Source: Orientallactaga sibirica
Lineage: Eukaryota; Chordata; Mammalia; Rodentia; Dipodidae
DNA: 64,000 nt
Direction of reading: 5' to 3'
Assembly: GCA_036365145.1 (NCBI GenBank)
Contig: JAEOAD010002858.1
Span: 1-64,000, forward strand
Within the stretch, counting starts at the first letter, position 1; every line of letters starts with the position of its first letter. Of this stretch, positions 47,101-59,612 are shown one piece after another. The position numbers and the translations under genes are program-made. The notes beneath the pieces are model-generated. The model was given only the letters and a program-made list of their open reading frames with translations. It was not told where the DNA came from and did not search any database.

Positions 47101-49554
47101 CAAGTTAGTGGTTCACGTCATTTCTAAATTAGTTTCTTTAGAAAACAAACAACTTCAGTACCGAACACTGTACTGTGTGAAATAAGTTAATTCGGTTCTA
47201 GGAATCAGTTTCCTTTCTACGAAGATGGTTGAATTTAGCAAGTTCAAACTTTCCTTGTTAATGTAATCTAAAAAGATGTCCAAGTTAGTAGATTCGCCTC
47301 ATTTCTAAAGTAGTTTCTTTAGAAAACAAACCTAAATTGCCAAACTTTGTACTGTGTGAAATGAGGTAATTCAGTTCTAGGAATCAGTTTCCTTTCTACG
47401 AAGATGGTTGAGTTTAGCAAGTTCAAACTTTCCTTGTGAATGTGCTCTAAAAAGATGTCCAAGTTAGTAGATTTGTCTCATTGGTAAAGTAGTTTGTTGA
47501 GAAAACAAACATCTTCATTGCCAAACATTGTACTGTGTGAAAAAAGCTAATTTAGTTCTAGAATTCAGTTGCTTTCCTACGAAGAAGGTTGAGTGCAGCC
47601 AGTTCAAACTTTCCTTGTTAATGTAATCTAAAAAGATGCACAACGTAGTAGATTGGCCTCATTTCTAAAGTAGTTTCTTTAGAAAAGAAACATCTTCAGT
47701 ACCGAACACTGTACTGTGTGAAATAAGTTAATTCGCTTCTAGGAATCAGTTTAATTTCTACGAAGATGGTTGAGTGCAGCAAATTCAAACATTCCTAGTT
47801 TGTCTAATCTAAAAAGATGTACAAGTTAGTGGTGTCAAGTCATTTCTAAAGTGGTTTCTTTAGAAAACAAACATCTTCAGTACTGAGCACTGTATGTAAG
47901 AAATAAGTTAATTCGATTCTAGGAATCAGTTTCCTTTCTACGAAGATGGTTGAGTGCAGCAAGTTCAAACTTTCCTTGTTAATGTAATCTAAAAAGATGG
48001 CCAAGTTAGCAGATTCACCTCATTGGTAAAATTGTTTGTTGAGAAAATTAACATCTTTATTGCCGAACATTGTACTGTGTGAAATAAGCTCATTCGGTTC
48101 TAGGAATCACTTGCTTAAATACAAAGAAGGTTTAGTGCAGCAAGTTCAAACTTTCCTTGTTAATGTAATCTAAAAAGATGCACAACTTAGTAGATTGGCC
48201 TCATTTCTAAAGTAGTTTCTTTAGAAAAGAAACATCTTCAGTACCAAACACTGTACAGTGTGAAATAAGTTAATTCGCTTCTAGGAATCATTTTAATTTC
48301 TACGAAGAAGGTTGAGTGCAGCAACTTCAAACTTTCCTTGTTAATGTAATCCTAAAAGATGCACAACTTAGTAGATTGGCCTCATTTCTAAAGTAGGTTG
48401 TATACAAATCAAATATCTTCATTAACGAACACTATACTATGTGAAATGAGCTAGTTCGGTTCTAGGAACCACTTGCTTTCCTACGAAGAAGGTTGAGTGC
48501 AGCAAGTTCAAACTTTCCTCGTTTGTGTAATCTAACAAGATTTACAAGTTAGTGGATTCGCGTCGTTTCTAAAGTGGTTTCCTTATAAACCAAACATCTT
48601 CAGTACTGAACACTGTACTGTGTGAAATAAGTTAATTAGGTTCTAGGAATCAGTTTCCTTTCTACGAAGATGGTTGAGTGCAGCAAGTTCAAACTTTCCT
48701 TGTTAATGTAATCTAAAAAGATGGCCAAGTTAGAAGATTTGCCTCATTTGTAAAGGACTTTGTTGAGAAAACAAACATCTTCATTGCCGAACATTGTACT
48801 GTGTGAAATAAGCTCATTCGCTTCTAGGAATCAGTTGCTTTCTTACAAAGAAGGTTGAGTGCAGCAAGTTCAAACTATCCTTGTTAATGCAATGTAAAAA
48901 GATGCACAGCTTAGTAGATTGGCCTCATTTCTAAAGTAGTTTGTTTAGAAAAAAAACATCTTCATTACCGAACACTGTACTATGTGAAATAAGCTAGTTC
49001 CGTTCTAGGAATTACTTGCTTTCCTACGAAGAAGGTTAAGTGCAGCAAGTTCAAACTTTCCTCGTTTGTGTAATATAACCAGATGTACAAGTTAGTGGAT
49101 TTGCATTGTTTCTAAAGTGGTTTCTTTAGAAAACAAACATCTTCAGTACTGAGCACTGTACTGTGTGAAATAAGTTAATTCGGTTCTACGAAACAGTTTC
49201 TTTTCTATTAAGATGGTTGAGTTTAGCAAGTTCAAACTTTCCTTGTTAATGTAATCTAAGAAGATGGCCAAGTTAGTAGATTCGCCTTATTTCTAAAGTA
49301 GTTTCTTTAGAAAACAAACCTAAATTGAAAAACTTTGTACTGTGTGAAATGAGCTAATTCGGTTCTAGGAATCAGTTTCCTTTCTACAAAGATGGTTGAG
49401 TTTAGCAAGTTCAAACTTTCCTTGTTAATGTGCTCTAAAAAGATGTCCAAGTTAGGAGATTTGCCTCACTGGTAAAGTACTTTGTTGAGAAAAAAAACAT
49501 CTTCATTGACGAACATTGTACTGTGTGAAAAAAGCTTAATTTAGTTCTAGAATT

Positions 49555-49640
49555 CAGAAGCTTTCCTACAAAGAAGGTTGAGAGCAGCCAGGTCAAACTT
49601 TCCTACAAAGACGATTGAGTGCAGAAAGTTCAAACTTTCC
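49555..49640 (+). other. Expanded monomer with microhomology junction
   Basis: 'ctttcctacaaag' occurs twice, at about 49560 and 49598. At the second copy the 'ctttcc' of 'caaactttccttg' has been used to jump back to 'ctttcctacaaagac', repeating about 40 bp. Confidence 0.75.
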
Positions 49641-52600
49641 TTGTTAATGTAACCTAAAAAGATGCAAAACTTAGTAGATTGGCCTCATTTCTAAAGTAGT
49701 TTCTTTAGAAAAGAAACATCTTCAGTACCGAACACTGTACTGTGTGAAGTAAGTTAATTCGCTTCTAGGAATCAGTTTAACTTGTGCGGAGAAGGTTGAG
49801 TGCAGCAAGTTCAAACTTTCCTTGTTAATGTAATATAAAAAGATGGTCAAGTTAGAAGACTTGCCTCATTTGTAAAGTACTTTGGTGAGAAAACAAACAT
49901 CTTTATTGCCGAACATTGTAATGTGTGAAATAAGCTCATTCGTTTCTAGGAATCAGTTGCTTTCCTACAAAAAAGGTTGAGTGCAGCAAGTTCAAACTTT
50001 CCTTCTTAATGTAATCTGAAAAGATGCACAACTTAGTAGTTTGGCCTCATTTCTAAAGTAGTTTGTTTACAAAACAAACATCTTCATTACCGAACACTGT
50101 ACTATGTGAAATGAGCTAGTTCCGTTCTAGGAATCACTTGCTTTCCTACGAAGAAGGTTGAGTGCAGCAATTTCAAACTTTCTAAGTTTGTGTAATCTAA
50201 CAAGATGTACAAGTTAGTGGATTTGCCTCATTTCTAAAGTAGTTTCTTTAGAAAAGAAACATCTTCAGTACCGAACACTGTACTATGTGAAATAAGTGAA
50301 TTCGCTTCTAGGAATCAGGTTAAATTCTACGAAGAAGGTTGACTGCAGCAAGTTCAAACTTTCCTTGTTAATGTAATTTCAAAAGATGGCCAAGTTATAA
50401 GATTCGCCTCATTTGTAAAGTAGTTTGTTGAGAAAACAAACATCTTCATTGCGAAACATTGTACTGTGTGAAATAAGCTCATTCGGTTCTAGGAATCAGT
50501 TGCTTTCCTACAAAGAAGGTTGAGTGTAGCAAGTTCAAACTTTCCTTGTTAATGTAATCTAAGAAGATGGCCAAGTTAGTAGATTCGCCTCATTGGTAAA
50601 GTAGTTTGTTGAGAAAACAAACATCTTCATTGCCGAACATTGTACTGTGTGAAATAAGCTCATTCGTTTCTAGGAATCAGTTGCTTTCCTACAATGAAGG
50701 TTGAGTGCAGCAAGTTCAAACTTTCCTTGTTAATGTAATCTGAATAGATGCACAATGTAGTAGATTGGCCTCATTTCTAAAGTAGTTTCTTTAGAAAACA
50801 AACATCTTCATTACCGAACACTGTACTATGTGAAATGTGCTAGTTCGATTCTAGGAATCACTTGCTTTCCTACGAAGAAGGTTGAGTGCAGCAATTTCAA
50901 ACTTTCCTAGTTTGTGTAATCTAACAAGATGTACAAGTTAGTTGATTCGTCTCATTTCTAAAGTAGTTTCTTTAGAAAAGAAACATCTTCAGTACCGAAC
51001 ACTGTACTGTGTGAAATAAGTTAATTCGCTTCTAGGAATCAGTTTAATTTCTACGAAGATGGTTGAGTGCAGCAAGTTCAAACTTTCCTTGTTAATGTAA
51101 TCTAAAAAGATGGCCAAGTTGGTAGATTCGCCTCATTTGTAAAGTAGTTTGTTGAGAAAATAAACACCTTTATTGCCGAACATTGTACTGTGCGAAATAA
51201 GCTCATTTGGTTCTAGGAATCAATTGCTTTCCTACAAAGAAGGTTGAGCGCAGCAAGTTCAAACTTTCCTTGTTAATGTAATCTGAAAAGTTGCACAACT
51301 TAGTAGATTGGCCTCATTTCTAAAGTAGTTTCTTTAGAAAAGAAACATCATCAATACAGAACACTGTACTGTTTGAAATGAGTTAATACGCTTCTAAGAA
51401 TCAGTTTAATTTCTACGAATATGGTTGAATGCAGCAAGTTCAAACTTTCCTAGTTTGTGTAATCTAACAAGATATACAAGTTAGTGGATTTGCCTCATTT
51501 CTAAAGTAGTTTCTCAGAAAAGAAACATTTTCAGTACTGAACACTGTACTGTGTATAATAAGTGAATTCGCTTCTAGGAATCAGTTTAATTTCTACGAAG
51601 AACGTTGAGTGCAGCAAGTTCAAATTTTCCTTGTTAATGGAATCTAAAAAGATGGCCAATTTAGTAGATTCGCCTCATTTGTAAAGTAGTTTGTTGAGAA
51701 AACAAACATCTTCATTTGCGTACATTGTACTGTGTGAAATAAGCTCATTCGGTTCTAGGAATCAGTTGCTTTCCTAAAAAGAAGGTTGAGTGCAGCAAGT
51801 TCAAACTTTCCTTGTTAATGTAATCTGAATAGATGCACAACTTAGTAGATTGGCCTCATTTCTAAAGTAGTTTGTTTAGAAAACAAACATCTTCATTACC
51901 GAACACTGTACTATGTGAAATGTGCTAGTTCGATTCTAGGAATCACTTGCTTTCCTACGAAGAAGGTTGAGTGCAGCAAGTTCAAATTTTCCTAGTTTGT
52001 GTAATCTAACAATTTGTACAAGTTAGTGGATTTGCCTCATTTCTAAAGTAGTTTCTTTAGAAAAGAAACATCTTCAGTACCGAACCCTGTACTGTGTGAA
52101 ATAAGTTAATTCGGTTCTAGGAATCAGTTTCCTTTCTACGAAGATGGGTGAGTTTAGCCACTTCAAACTTTCCTTGTTAATGTAATCTAAAAAGATGTCC
52201 AAGTTAGTAGATTCGCCTCATTTCTAAAGTAGTTTCTTTAGAAAACAAACCTAAATTGCCAAACTTTGTACTGTGTGAAATGAGCTAATTCGGTTCGAGG
52301 AATTAGTTTACTTTCTACGAAGATGGTTGAGTTAGCAAGTTCAAACTTCCCTTGTTAATATGCTCTAAAAAGATGTCCAAGTTAGTATATTTGCCTCATT
52401 GGTAAAGTAGTTTGTTGAGAAAACAAACATCTTCATTGACGAACATTGTACTGTGTGAACAAAGCAAATTTAGTTCTAGAATTCAGTTGCTTTCCTACAA
52501 AGAAGGTTGAGTGCAGCCAGTTCAAACTTTCCTTGTTAATGTAATCTAAAACGATGCACAACTTAGTAGATTGGGCTCATTTCTAAAGTAGTTTCTTTCG

Positions 52601-55600
52601 AAAAGAAACATGTTCAGTACCGAACACTGTACTGTGTGAAATAAGTCAATTCGCTTCTAGGAATCACTTTAATTTCTACGAAGATGGTAGAGTGCAGCAA
52701 GTTCAAACTTTCTTTGTTAATGTAATCTAAAAAGTTGCACAACTTAGTAGATTGGCCTCATTTCTAAAGTGGTTTGTTTACAAAACAAACATCTTCATTA
52801 CCGAAGACTATACTATGTGAAATGAGCTAGTTCGGTTCTAGGAATCACATGCTTTCCTACCAAGAAGGATGAGTGCAGCAAATTCAAACTTTCCTCGTTT
52901 GTGTAATCTAACAAGATGTACAAGTTAGTGGATTCGCGTCGTTTCTAAAGTAGTTTCTTTAGAAAACAAACATCTTCAGTACTGAACACTGTACTGTGTG
53001 AAATAAGTTAATTCAGTTCTAGGAATCAGTTTCCTTTCTACGATGATGGTTGAGTGCAGCAAGTTCAAACTTTCCTTGTTAATGTAATCTAAAAAGATGG
53101 CCAAGTTAGCAGAGTCACCTCATTTGTAAAATAGTTTGTTGAGAAAATTAACATCTTTATAGCCGAACATTGTAATGTGTGAAATAAGCTCATTCGGTTC
53201 TAGGAATCACTTGCTTTCCTACAAAGAAGGTTGAGTGCAGCAAGTTCAAACTTTCCTTGTTAATGTAATCTAAAAAGATGCACAACTTAGTAGATTGGCC
53301 TCATTTCTAAAGTAGTTTCTTTAGAAAAGAAACATCTTCAGTACCGAACACTGTACTGTGTGAAATAAGTGAATTCGCTTCTAGGAATCAGTTTAATTTC
53401 TACGAAGAAGGTTGAGTGCAGCAAGTTCAAACTTTCCTTGTTAATGTAATCTGAAAAGATGGCCAAGTTATAAGATTCCCCTCATTTGTGAAGTACTTTG
53501 TTGAGGAAACAACAATCTTCATTGCCGAACATTGTACTGTGTGAAATAAGCTCATTCGGTTCTAGGAATCAGTTGCTTTCCTACAAAGAAGGTTGAGTGC
53601 AGCAAGTTCAAACGTTCCTTGTTAATGTAATCTAAAAAGATGTCCAAGTTAGTAGATTCGCCTCATTTCTAAAGTAGTTTCTTTAGAAAACAAACCTAAA
53701 TAGCCAAACTTTGTACTGTGTGAAATGAGCTAATTCGGTTCTAGGAAACAGTTTACTTTCTACGAAGATGGTTGAGTTTAGCAAGTTGAAACTTTCCTGG
53801 TTAATGTGCTCTAAAAAGATGTCCAAGTTAGTAGATTAGTCTCATTGGTAATGTAGTTTGTTGAGAAAACAAACATCTTCATTGCCGAACATTGCACTGT
53901 GTGTAAAAAGCTAATTCTGTTCTAGAATTCAGTTGCTATCCTACAAAGAAGGTTGAGTGCCGCCAGTTCAAACTTTCCTTGTTAATGTAATCTAAAGAGA
54001 TGCACAACTTAGTAGATTGGCCTCATTTCCAAAGAAGTTTCTTTAGAAAAGAAACATCTTCAGTACCAAACACTGTACTGTGTGAAATAAGTTAATTCGC
54101 TTCTACGAGTCAGTTTAATTTCTACGAAGAAAGTTGAGTGCAGCAAGTTCAAACTTTCCTAGTTTGTGTAATCTTACAAGATGTATGAGTTAGTGCATTC
54201 GACTCATTTCTAAAGTAGATTCTTTAGAAAAGAAACATCTTCAGTACCGAACACTGTACGGTGTGAAATAAGGTAATTCGGTTCTAGGAATCAGTTTAAT
54301 TTCTACGAAGATGGTTGAGTGCAGCAAGTTCAAACTTTCCTTGTTAATGTAATCTGAAAAGATGCACAACTTAGTAGATTGGCCTCATTTCTAAAGTAGT
54401 TTGTTTACAAAACAAACAACTTCATTACCGAACACTATACTATGTGAAATGAGCTAGTTCGGTTCTATGAATCACTTTCTTTCCTACGAAGAAGAAGGTT
54501 GAGTGCAGCAAGTTCAAACTTTCCTCGTTTGTGTAATCTAACAAGATGTACAAGTTAGTGGATTCACATCGTTTCTAAAGTGGTTTCTTTAGAAAACAAA
54601 CATCTTCAGTACTGAACACTGTACTGTGTGAAATAAGTTATTTCGGTTCTAGGAATCAGTTTCGTTTCTAAGAAGATGGTTGAGTGCAGCAAGTTCAAAC
54701 TTTCCTTGTTAATGTAAACTAAAAAGATGGCCATGTTAGCAGAGTCACCTCATTTGTAAAATAGTTTGTTGAGAAAATTAACATCTTTATTGCCGAACAT
54801 AGTACTGTGTGAAATAAGCTAATTCGGTTCTAGGAATCACTTGCTTTCCTACAAAGAAAGTTCAGTGCCGCAAGTTCAAACTTTCCTAGTTAATGTAATC
54901 TAAAAAGATGCACAACTTAGTAGATTGGCCTCATTTCTAAAGTAGTTTATTTAGAAAAGAAACATCTTCAGTACCGAACACTGTACAGTGTGAAATAAGT
55001 TAATTCGCTTCTAGGAATCAGTTTAATTTCTACGAAGAAGGTTGTGTGCAGCAAGTTCAAACTTTCCTTGTTAATGTAATCTAAAAAGATGGCCAAGGTA
55101 GTAGATTCGCCTCATTTGTAAAGTACTTTGTTGAGAAAACAAACATCTTCATTGCCGAACATTGTACTGTGTGAAATAAGCTCATTCGTTCTAGGAATCA
55201 GTTGCTTTCCTACAAAGAAGGTTGAGTGCAGCAAGTTCAAACTTTTCTTATTAATGTAATCTAAAAAGATGCACAACTTAGTAGATTGGCCTCATTTCTA
55301 AAGTAGTTTGTTTAGAAAACAAACATCTTCATTACCGAACACTGTGCTATGTGAAATAACCTAGTTCCGTTCTAGGAATCACTTCCTTTCCTACGAAGAA
55401 GGTTGAGTGCAGCAAGTTCAAACTTTCCTACTTTGTGTAATCTAACAAGATGTACAAGTTAGTGGATTCGCCTCATTTGTAAAGTAGTTTCTTTAGAAAA
55501 GAAACATCTTCAGTACCGAACACTGTAATGTGTGAAATAAGTGAATTCGCTTCTAGGAATCAGTTTAATTTCTACGAAGATGGTTTAGTGCAGCAAGTTC

Positions 55601-56208
55601 AAACGTTCCTTGTTAATGTAATCTAAAAAGATGGCCAAGTTAGTAGATTCGACTCATTTGTAAAGTAGTTTGTTGAGAAAACAAACATCTTCATTGCCGA
55701 ACATTGTACTGTGTGAAATAAGCTCATTCGTTTCTAGGAATCAGTTGCTTTCCTACAAAGAAGGTTGAGTGCAGCAAGTTCAAACTTTCCTTGTTAATGT
55801 AATCTAAAAAGATGCACAACTTAGTAGATTGCCCCCATTTCTAAAGTAGTTTGTTTAGAAAACAAACAGCTTCATTACCAAACACAGTACTATGTGAAAT
55901 AAGCTAGTTCCGTTCTAGGAATCACTTGGTTTCCTACGAAGAAGTTTGAGTGCAGCAAGTTCAAACTTTCCTAGTTTGTGTAATCTAACAAGATGTACAA
56001 GTTAGTGGATTCACCTTATTTCTAAAGGAGTTTCTTTAGAAAAGAAACAACTTCAGTACCGAACACTGTACTATGTGAAATAAGTGAATTCGCTTCTAGG
56101 AATCAGTTTAATTTCTACGAAGATGGTTGAGTGCAGCAAGTTCAAACTTTCCTTGTTAAAGTAATCTAAAAAAATGGCCAATTTAGTAGATTCACCTCAT
56201 TTGTAAAG

Positions 56209-56541
56209 TGCGGCGAGCCCTTCCCAACCAGCAGGAAAGGAACAGCCACAAACGAAGATCCTTCTTGTATCACAGTTTTATTGGAGAGCACTTGGTTAAC
56301 AGATGAGTTGATGGCGGAGGGCGGGGGCCCAAATCTGCAGCTGCTTTTATAGAGTGTACTGCTACAAGGCGTTTACTGATTGGTTGCGACCAGCTTGCCA
56401 TCACCAGGTGCCACGGGATAGGCTTGGGACAGGTTGCGTCAAGCGCATGCGCATACCTTAGATACGGTTGGCGCCAAGGCACTGTCTAATATGGAGGAGC
56501 CAGCGCCATCTTGTAATGGCGACTGCTTACGGCTCCCTGCA
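56209..56541 (-). repeat. ERV-3 3' LTR
   Basis: 333 bp. On the minus strand it starts TGCAGGGAGC and ends TTCGCCGCA's equivalent (+ strand TGCGGCGAGC). Holds the YY1-like site (56499-56512), TATAAAA (56345-56351) and AATAAA (56277-56282), all minus strand. Start region and promoter resemble ERV-1. Confidence 0.95.
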
Positions 56542-56805
56542 GTTCCCCCTTCTTGTTTAAACGCAACAGGCGAGGGTAGAGGTCTGATCTCTGATGCTCT
56601 AGTACCTTTTTTCAGAGATGGGATTACAGTACCAACCCATATGCAATCAGACATGCCCTCCATGAAGCTGCTAAGAGCTCGCCCCACGTGCAGTACTTTG
56701 TCTCGCATCCTGAGCGTGATGAATGTCGTGCTCCCAACACCAATCCTCTGCCCATCCTTGTGCAATGGGCATTTCAAGCCCTAAGGGTGCAAGGGCCAGG
56801 GGAAA
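56542..56805 (-). other. ERV-3 3' untranslated region and polypurine tract
   Basis: Minus-strand purine run aagaagggggaac (56542-56554) abuts the LTR. GAGATCAGACCTCTAC on the minus strand (within 56576-56595) is shared with ERV-2. No coding frame supported. Confidence 0.75.
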
Positions 56806-57683
56806 CTAGGTGCTCTTTAGGGCCGACAGCCGAATCTGGGGGGAGGACCCACACTCCAAAGCAGCAAGTGCCTGAGAAATGACCACCTTGTCCCGCCTGG
56901 TCTGGGCTCGCAGGCGGCAGATCAGCCATAGACACAGCAGACATCCCCCTATACAGCAGGCAGCAAACAGTCCCACTCTAACCCATTCCTTAAAAAAATT
57001 AAAAGCAGAGGAGATCCAGGAAGTAAGGCCCTGTGCAAGACTAAGATCCACTCTCGTGGAATTAATAGCAATAAGCAGAAAAAGGGGGTGCACACAAACC
57101 GGGGTAGGGGGGAATGTCTGATTACGAGCATAATGTTCACAAGGATGACCCAGAGTGAAAACTCCCCCCGAGATGACGTTGAGGTCTCATGCCCTGACAC
57201 ATTGTTGCAAGCAATTTGTCCCCCCAACAGTAAAACCAATGGAGACACATCCGTACAGGAACCATTGACCCCACACACCATCCATTTTGAAAAAGGATTC
57301 ATTCTGGAATCTTGAAGAAAGAGTCCCTCCGACCATGCCCCTGACCTAGGCGGGGGACCCCTCATAGCTGGTGATATGGTGAAGAGATGATTTGCATCAG
57401 CCCAGGCGACCGAAGTGCTCTGGCACTCTGACCATGGCCAGAGTTCCCCTTCAAACCAGGCAAAACTCTGCTGACAAAGTCTTATACAAGAGTCATCAGT
57501 CTGATTCCACTGCAAAGTAAAACAAAGAGTTCCTTTTTCAACAAAGGAGCGGGACTCCCCCATGGGGACCACCTGTTGGTCCTCCTGAAGGGAAGGGAGG
57601 CCTAGTTCCTTATTCGTGGTGAAGAAACGTGGAAACACAGACGCTTGATGAGGAACTGGCATCGGCTTCGGGAAGGCTGACAA
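56806..57683 (-). pseudogene. env: ERV-3 env (SU and TM, frameshifted)
   Basis: Minus-strand envelope. The first frame (57683 down to about 57100) holds SU-like sequence with Cys and N-glycosylation sites (WNQTDDSC, CNNVSGHETS, VNGSC) and begins like ERV-1 env (SAFPKPMPV). The TM reading continues in another frame (57093-56806): INSTRVDLSLAQG, SSAFNFFKEWV, a membrane span GLFAACCIGGCLLCLWLICR and a tail ending LSALKST. A frameshift near 57090 separates them. It keeps more of SU than ERV-1. No fusion peptide or furin site is evident by eye. Confidence 0.85.
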
Positions 57684-57717
57684 AATTGCTCTGCTTTACT
57701 GAGAGTCAAGATCTGGA

Positions 57718-58400
57718 TTATGAATCTCCAAACTTTTTCCTGAGGAAGGATGGACTGTTCTCACCAACCGGCTTGGAACCCAGTGGGGCGACTCCTGGTC
57801 CTGTGGAAAAACACAAACAGCTCCCCTGGATCTTAACAAGATCCGGTCCTTTCCATTTGTTATCTAGGACATCTTTCCACATCACTACTTTCCTGGGTGC
57901 CTGGGCCACAGCTTGACTGTGCCTGTCAGCTGCAGACTTATCATTATTGTCCAAAATTAAAAAATTAAGGGTGAAGAGGCTAGGGGTTGCATCTTCTGCT
58001 ATCCCCCTCTTTTGTTTAAATAAGATGGCTTTGATACTCTTATTGGCTCTCTCCACAATGCCTTGGCCTTGTGGATTATAAGGCAGGCCAGTGGTGTGGG
58101 CAACTTGCATCTACGCACAAAAGGCCCGAAAACCAGTAGATGTATATGTCGGGCCATTATCAGTTTTTAGACGGCGCGGCTTTCCCCACGCTGCCCAGGC
58201 TTCTACGCAGTGGGTTTTTACATGAGAAGCCTTTTCACCCGCCAACGGCGAGGCGAAGATAACTCCCGAGCAAGTATCCACTGAGACATGTAAATATTTT
58301 AACCTTCCAAACTCAGGGAGATGAGTTACATCCATTTGCCAAAGATCACCAGGACGAAGGCCTCGGGGATTAACACCCACATGAGGGGAGGGCAGAAAAG
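57718..58400 (-). pseudogene. pol: ERV-3 pol: integrase core and C-terminus
   Basis: Minus strand; begins abruptly at 58400 where a B1 fragment abuts. [22 protein letters not shown] and PYNPQGQGIVERAN carry the three catalytic acids. A TAG at about 58111-58113 (GCG TAG where ERV-1 has TCG CAG) splits the core. The frame then continues through KQKRGIAED, where ERV-1 has lost a G, to the C-terminal [16 protein letters not shown]. The HHCC domain is missing. Confidence 0.9.
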
Positions 58401-58486
58401 TAGTCTCAGCCTGACCTTGAACAATGATCTTCCCACCTCTGCCTCCTGAGGGCTAAGATTAAAGGTGTGTGCCACCACGCCTGGCT
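58401..58486 (-). repeat. B1-type SINE fragment
   Basis: Plus-strand 'tagtctcagcctgaccttga' to 'ccaccacgcctggct' is a reverse-complement B1 front part, directly adjoining the integrase break. Wording matches the B1 type I associate with jerboas. Confidence 0.8.
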
Positions 58487-58650
58487 GTTTAGCAATTTTA
58501 AGGCACTCAAAACCCTTGATAGACATTTTAACCTCACATTTGAAATTTTTTTGCTTCTAGCTGCAAGTTAAGAACCTGACAAAGCTACCTCAACCCAGTG
58601 AATCTCCATCTCTGGTTTTGAGACCCAACAATCATTTTAAAAATTCTAGA
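58487..58650. other. Unassigned segment in ERV-3
   Basis: About 160 bp of AT-rich sequence with no recognised element. Confidence 0.5.
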
Positions 58651-58743
58651 GGCTGGTGCTATAGCTTAATGACAATGCACTTGCCTACTATTTATCCTTC
58701 AAAGTCCTGGGTGTAATCCCTAGCCCAGTATAAAAAAACAAAC
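58651..58743 (+). repeat. ID-type SINE
   Basis: 'ggctggtgctatagcttaat' ... 'gtcctgggtgtaatcccta' followed by an A-rich tail; a degraded tRNA-Ala/BC1-like ID element. Confidence 0.75.
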
Positions 58744-58968
58744 AGAACTCCTCTTATGAGGACTTAACATTACAATGTTAATTTCTAAATTTAATAGCCT
58801 GTATTTTCTTCCCCTTTCCCAAAATATTTTTGTATAAACAATGGTTATACTCCTAAGATTTCTGGATATACACTTATCCCTAACAAAATCAAAACAGAAG
58901 TAATCTAACATCACATTCTGAAAATTATGACTTTAGGCATGAGCACATTTAAATAAAAAAGGAATAGA
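58744..58968. other. Unassigned segment in ERV-3
   Basis: AT-rich, no coding or repeat signal recognised. Confidence 0.5.
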
Positions 58969-58999
58969 GTGCTCGCTTTAACAGCACATTTATAAAAAG
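58969..58999 (+). pseudogene. U6 snRNA-like 5' fragment
   Basis: GTGCTCGCTTTAACAGCACA, then 'tttataaaaag', resembles the first 30 or so bases of U6 snRNA with several changes. It lies a few bases before a B1 in the same orientation, so it may be a U6-B1 chimeric retrocopy. Confidence 0.6.
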
Positions 59000-59005
59000 A
59001 AAAGG

Positions 59006-59169
59006 AGCCTAGAGTGGTAGCTCATGCCTTTAATCCCAATACTTGGAAGCCTGAGGTAGAAAGATCACTGTGAGTTTGAGGCCAGTCTGGAAGACACAGT
59101 GAATTCCAGGTTAGCCTGGGCTAAAGTGACACCCTACCTCTAAAAACAAAACAAAACAACAACAAAAAG
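59006..59169 (+). repeat. B1-type SINE with A-rich tail
   Basis: 'agcctagagtggtagctcat' ... 'gaattccaggttagcctggg' ... 'ccctacctctaaaaac', ending in an aaac-type tail. The second half fits the B1 form I associate with jerboas. Confidence 0.8.
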
Positions 59170-59310
59170 TTTCAAGGTAGGGTCTCGCACTAGCCCAGGC
59201 TGACCTGGAATTCACTATTTAGTCTCAGGGTGGGTTTGAACTCACAGCGATCCTCCTGTCTCAGCTTCCCCAGTAGCTGGGACTACAGGCACGCGCCACC
59301 GCGCCCGGCC
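59170..59310 (-). repeat. B1-type SINE, inverted next to the previous one
   Basis: 'ttcaaggtagggtctcgcac' ... 'gcgccaccgcgcccggcc' is a reverse-complement B1, starting right where the plus-strand B1 tail ends. Confidence 0.85.
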
Positions 59311-59442
59311 CTACCTCATTTTTGACCTTCTTTGTGATCTATGTATACAGAACTTTACTCATCCCCAGCAGAGGGTTTTTGGCGACAACAAATGTGCCTG
59401 CCAGCCCCCGCCCCTGCGGATCACCTCTGGTTGAACTTTCTC
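59311..59442. other. Unassigned segment in ERV-3
   Basis: About 130 bp; no element recognised and no clear gag similarity on the minus strand. Confidence 0.45.
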
Positions 59443-59525
59443 TTTTTTTTTTTTTTTTTTTTTTTAAATATCTCCTCCTCCTGTTGTGATTTAGATTCTG
59501 AACTACTCTCATCATCTGCCTCCAG
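59443..59525 (-). pseudogene. gag: ERV-3 second gag fragment
   Basis: On the minus strand, CTGGAGGCAGATGATGAGA and the next 20 or so bases match ERV-1 gag at 17876-17915 with about four differences; this is the acidic linker (LEADDE...). It ends in a 23-base A run (T run 59443-59465 on +). It lies 1.17 kb from the first gag fragment, so gag is split by inserted sequence. Confidence 0.7.
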
Positions 59526-59612
59526 CCACTGTTTACATGGGTACTGGAGAATTGAGCCTCGAATCAGGGTCCTTAGGCTCTACAGGCAAGTGTTTAACAA
59601 TTAAGGCATTTT
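59526..59612 (-). repeat. SINE head fragment (jerboa-type)
   Basis: Plus-strand 'gagcctcgaatcagggtcct' and 'taggctctacaggcaagtgt' match, in reverse, the tRNA-like head of a SINE I associate with jerboas. It joins the gag fragment at a GCTGGAGGC word that as I recall also occurs in that SINE. Confidence 0.6.

Larger units (their letters stand above)
31923..56208 (+). repeat. Satellite array, block 3
   Basis: About 134 monomers in the same orientation, continuing the phase of block 2 across ERV-2 (first 6 bases are ACCGAA). All five monomer types occur. The 'cctaaattg' D variant lies at 47331, 49319, 52250 and 53695, giving spacings of 1,988, 2,931 and 1,445 bp (11, about 16 and 8 monomers). 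A block near 44150-44620 matches 9060-9500. Truncated or expanded monomers lie at 32704, 44144 and 49598. The last 6 bases (GTAAAG) are the ERV-3 target duplication. No gene seen; 64-73 codon antisense frames recur with the repeat and are chance. Confidence 0.97.
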
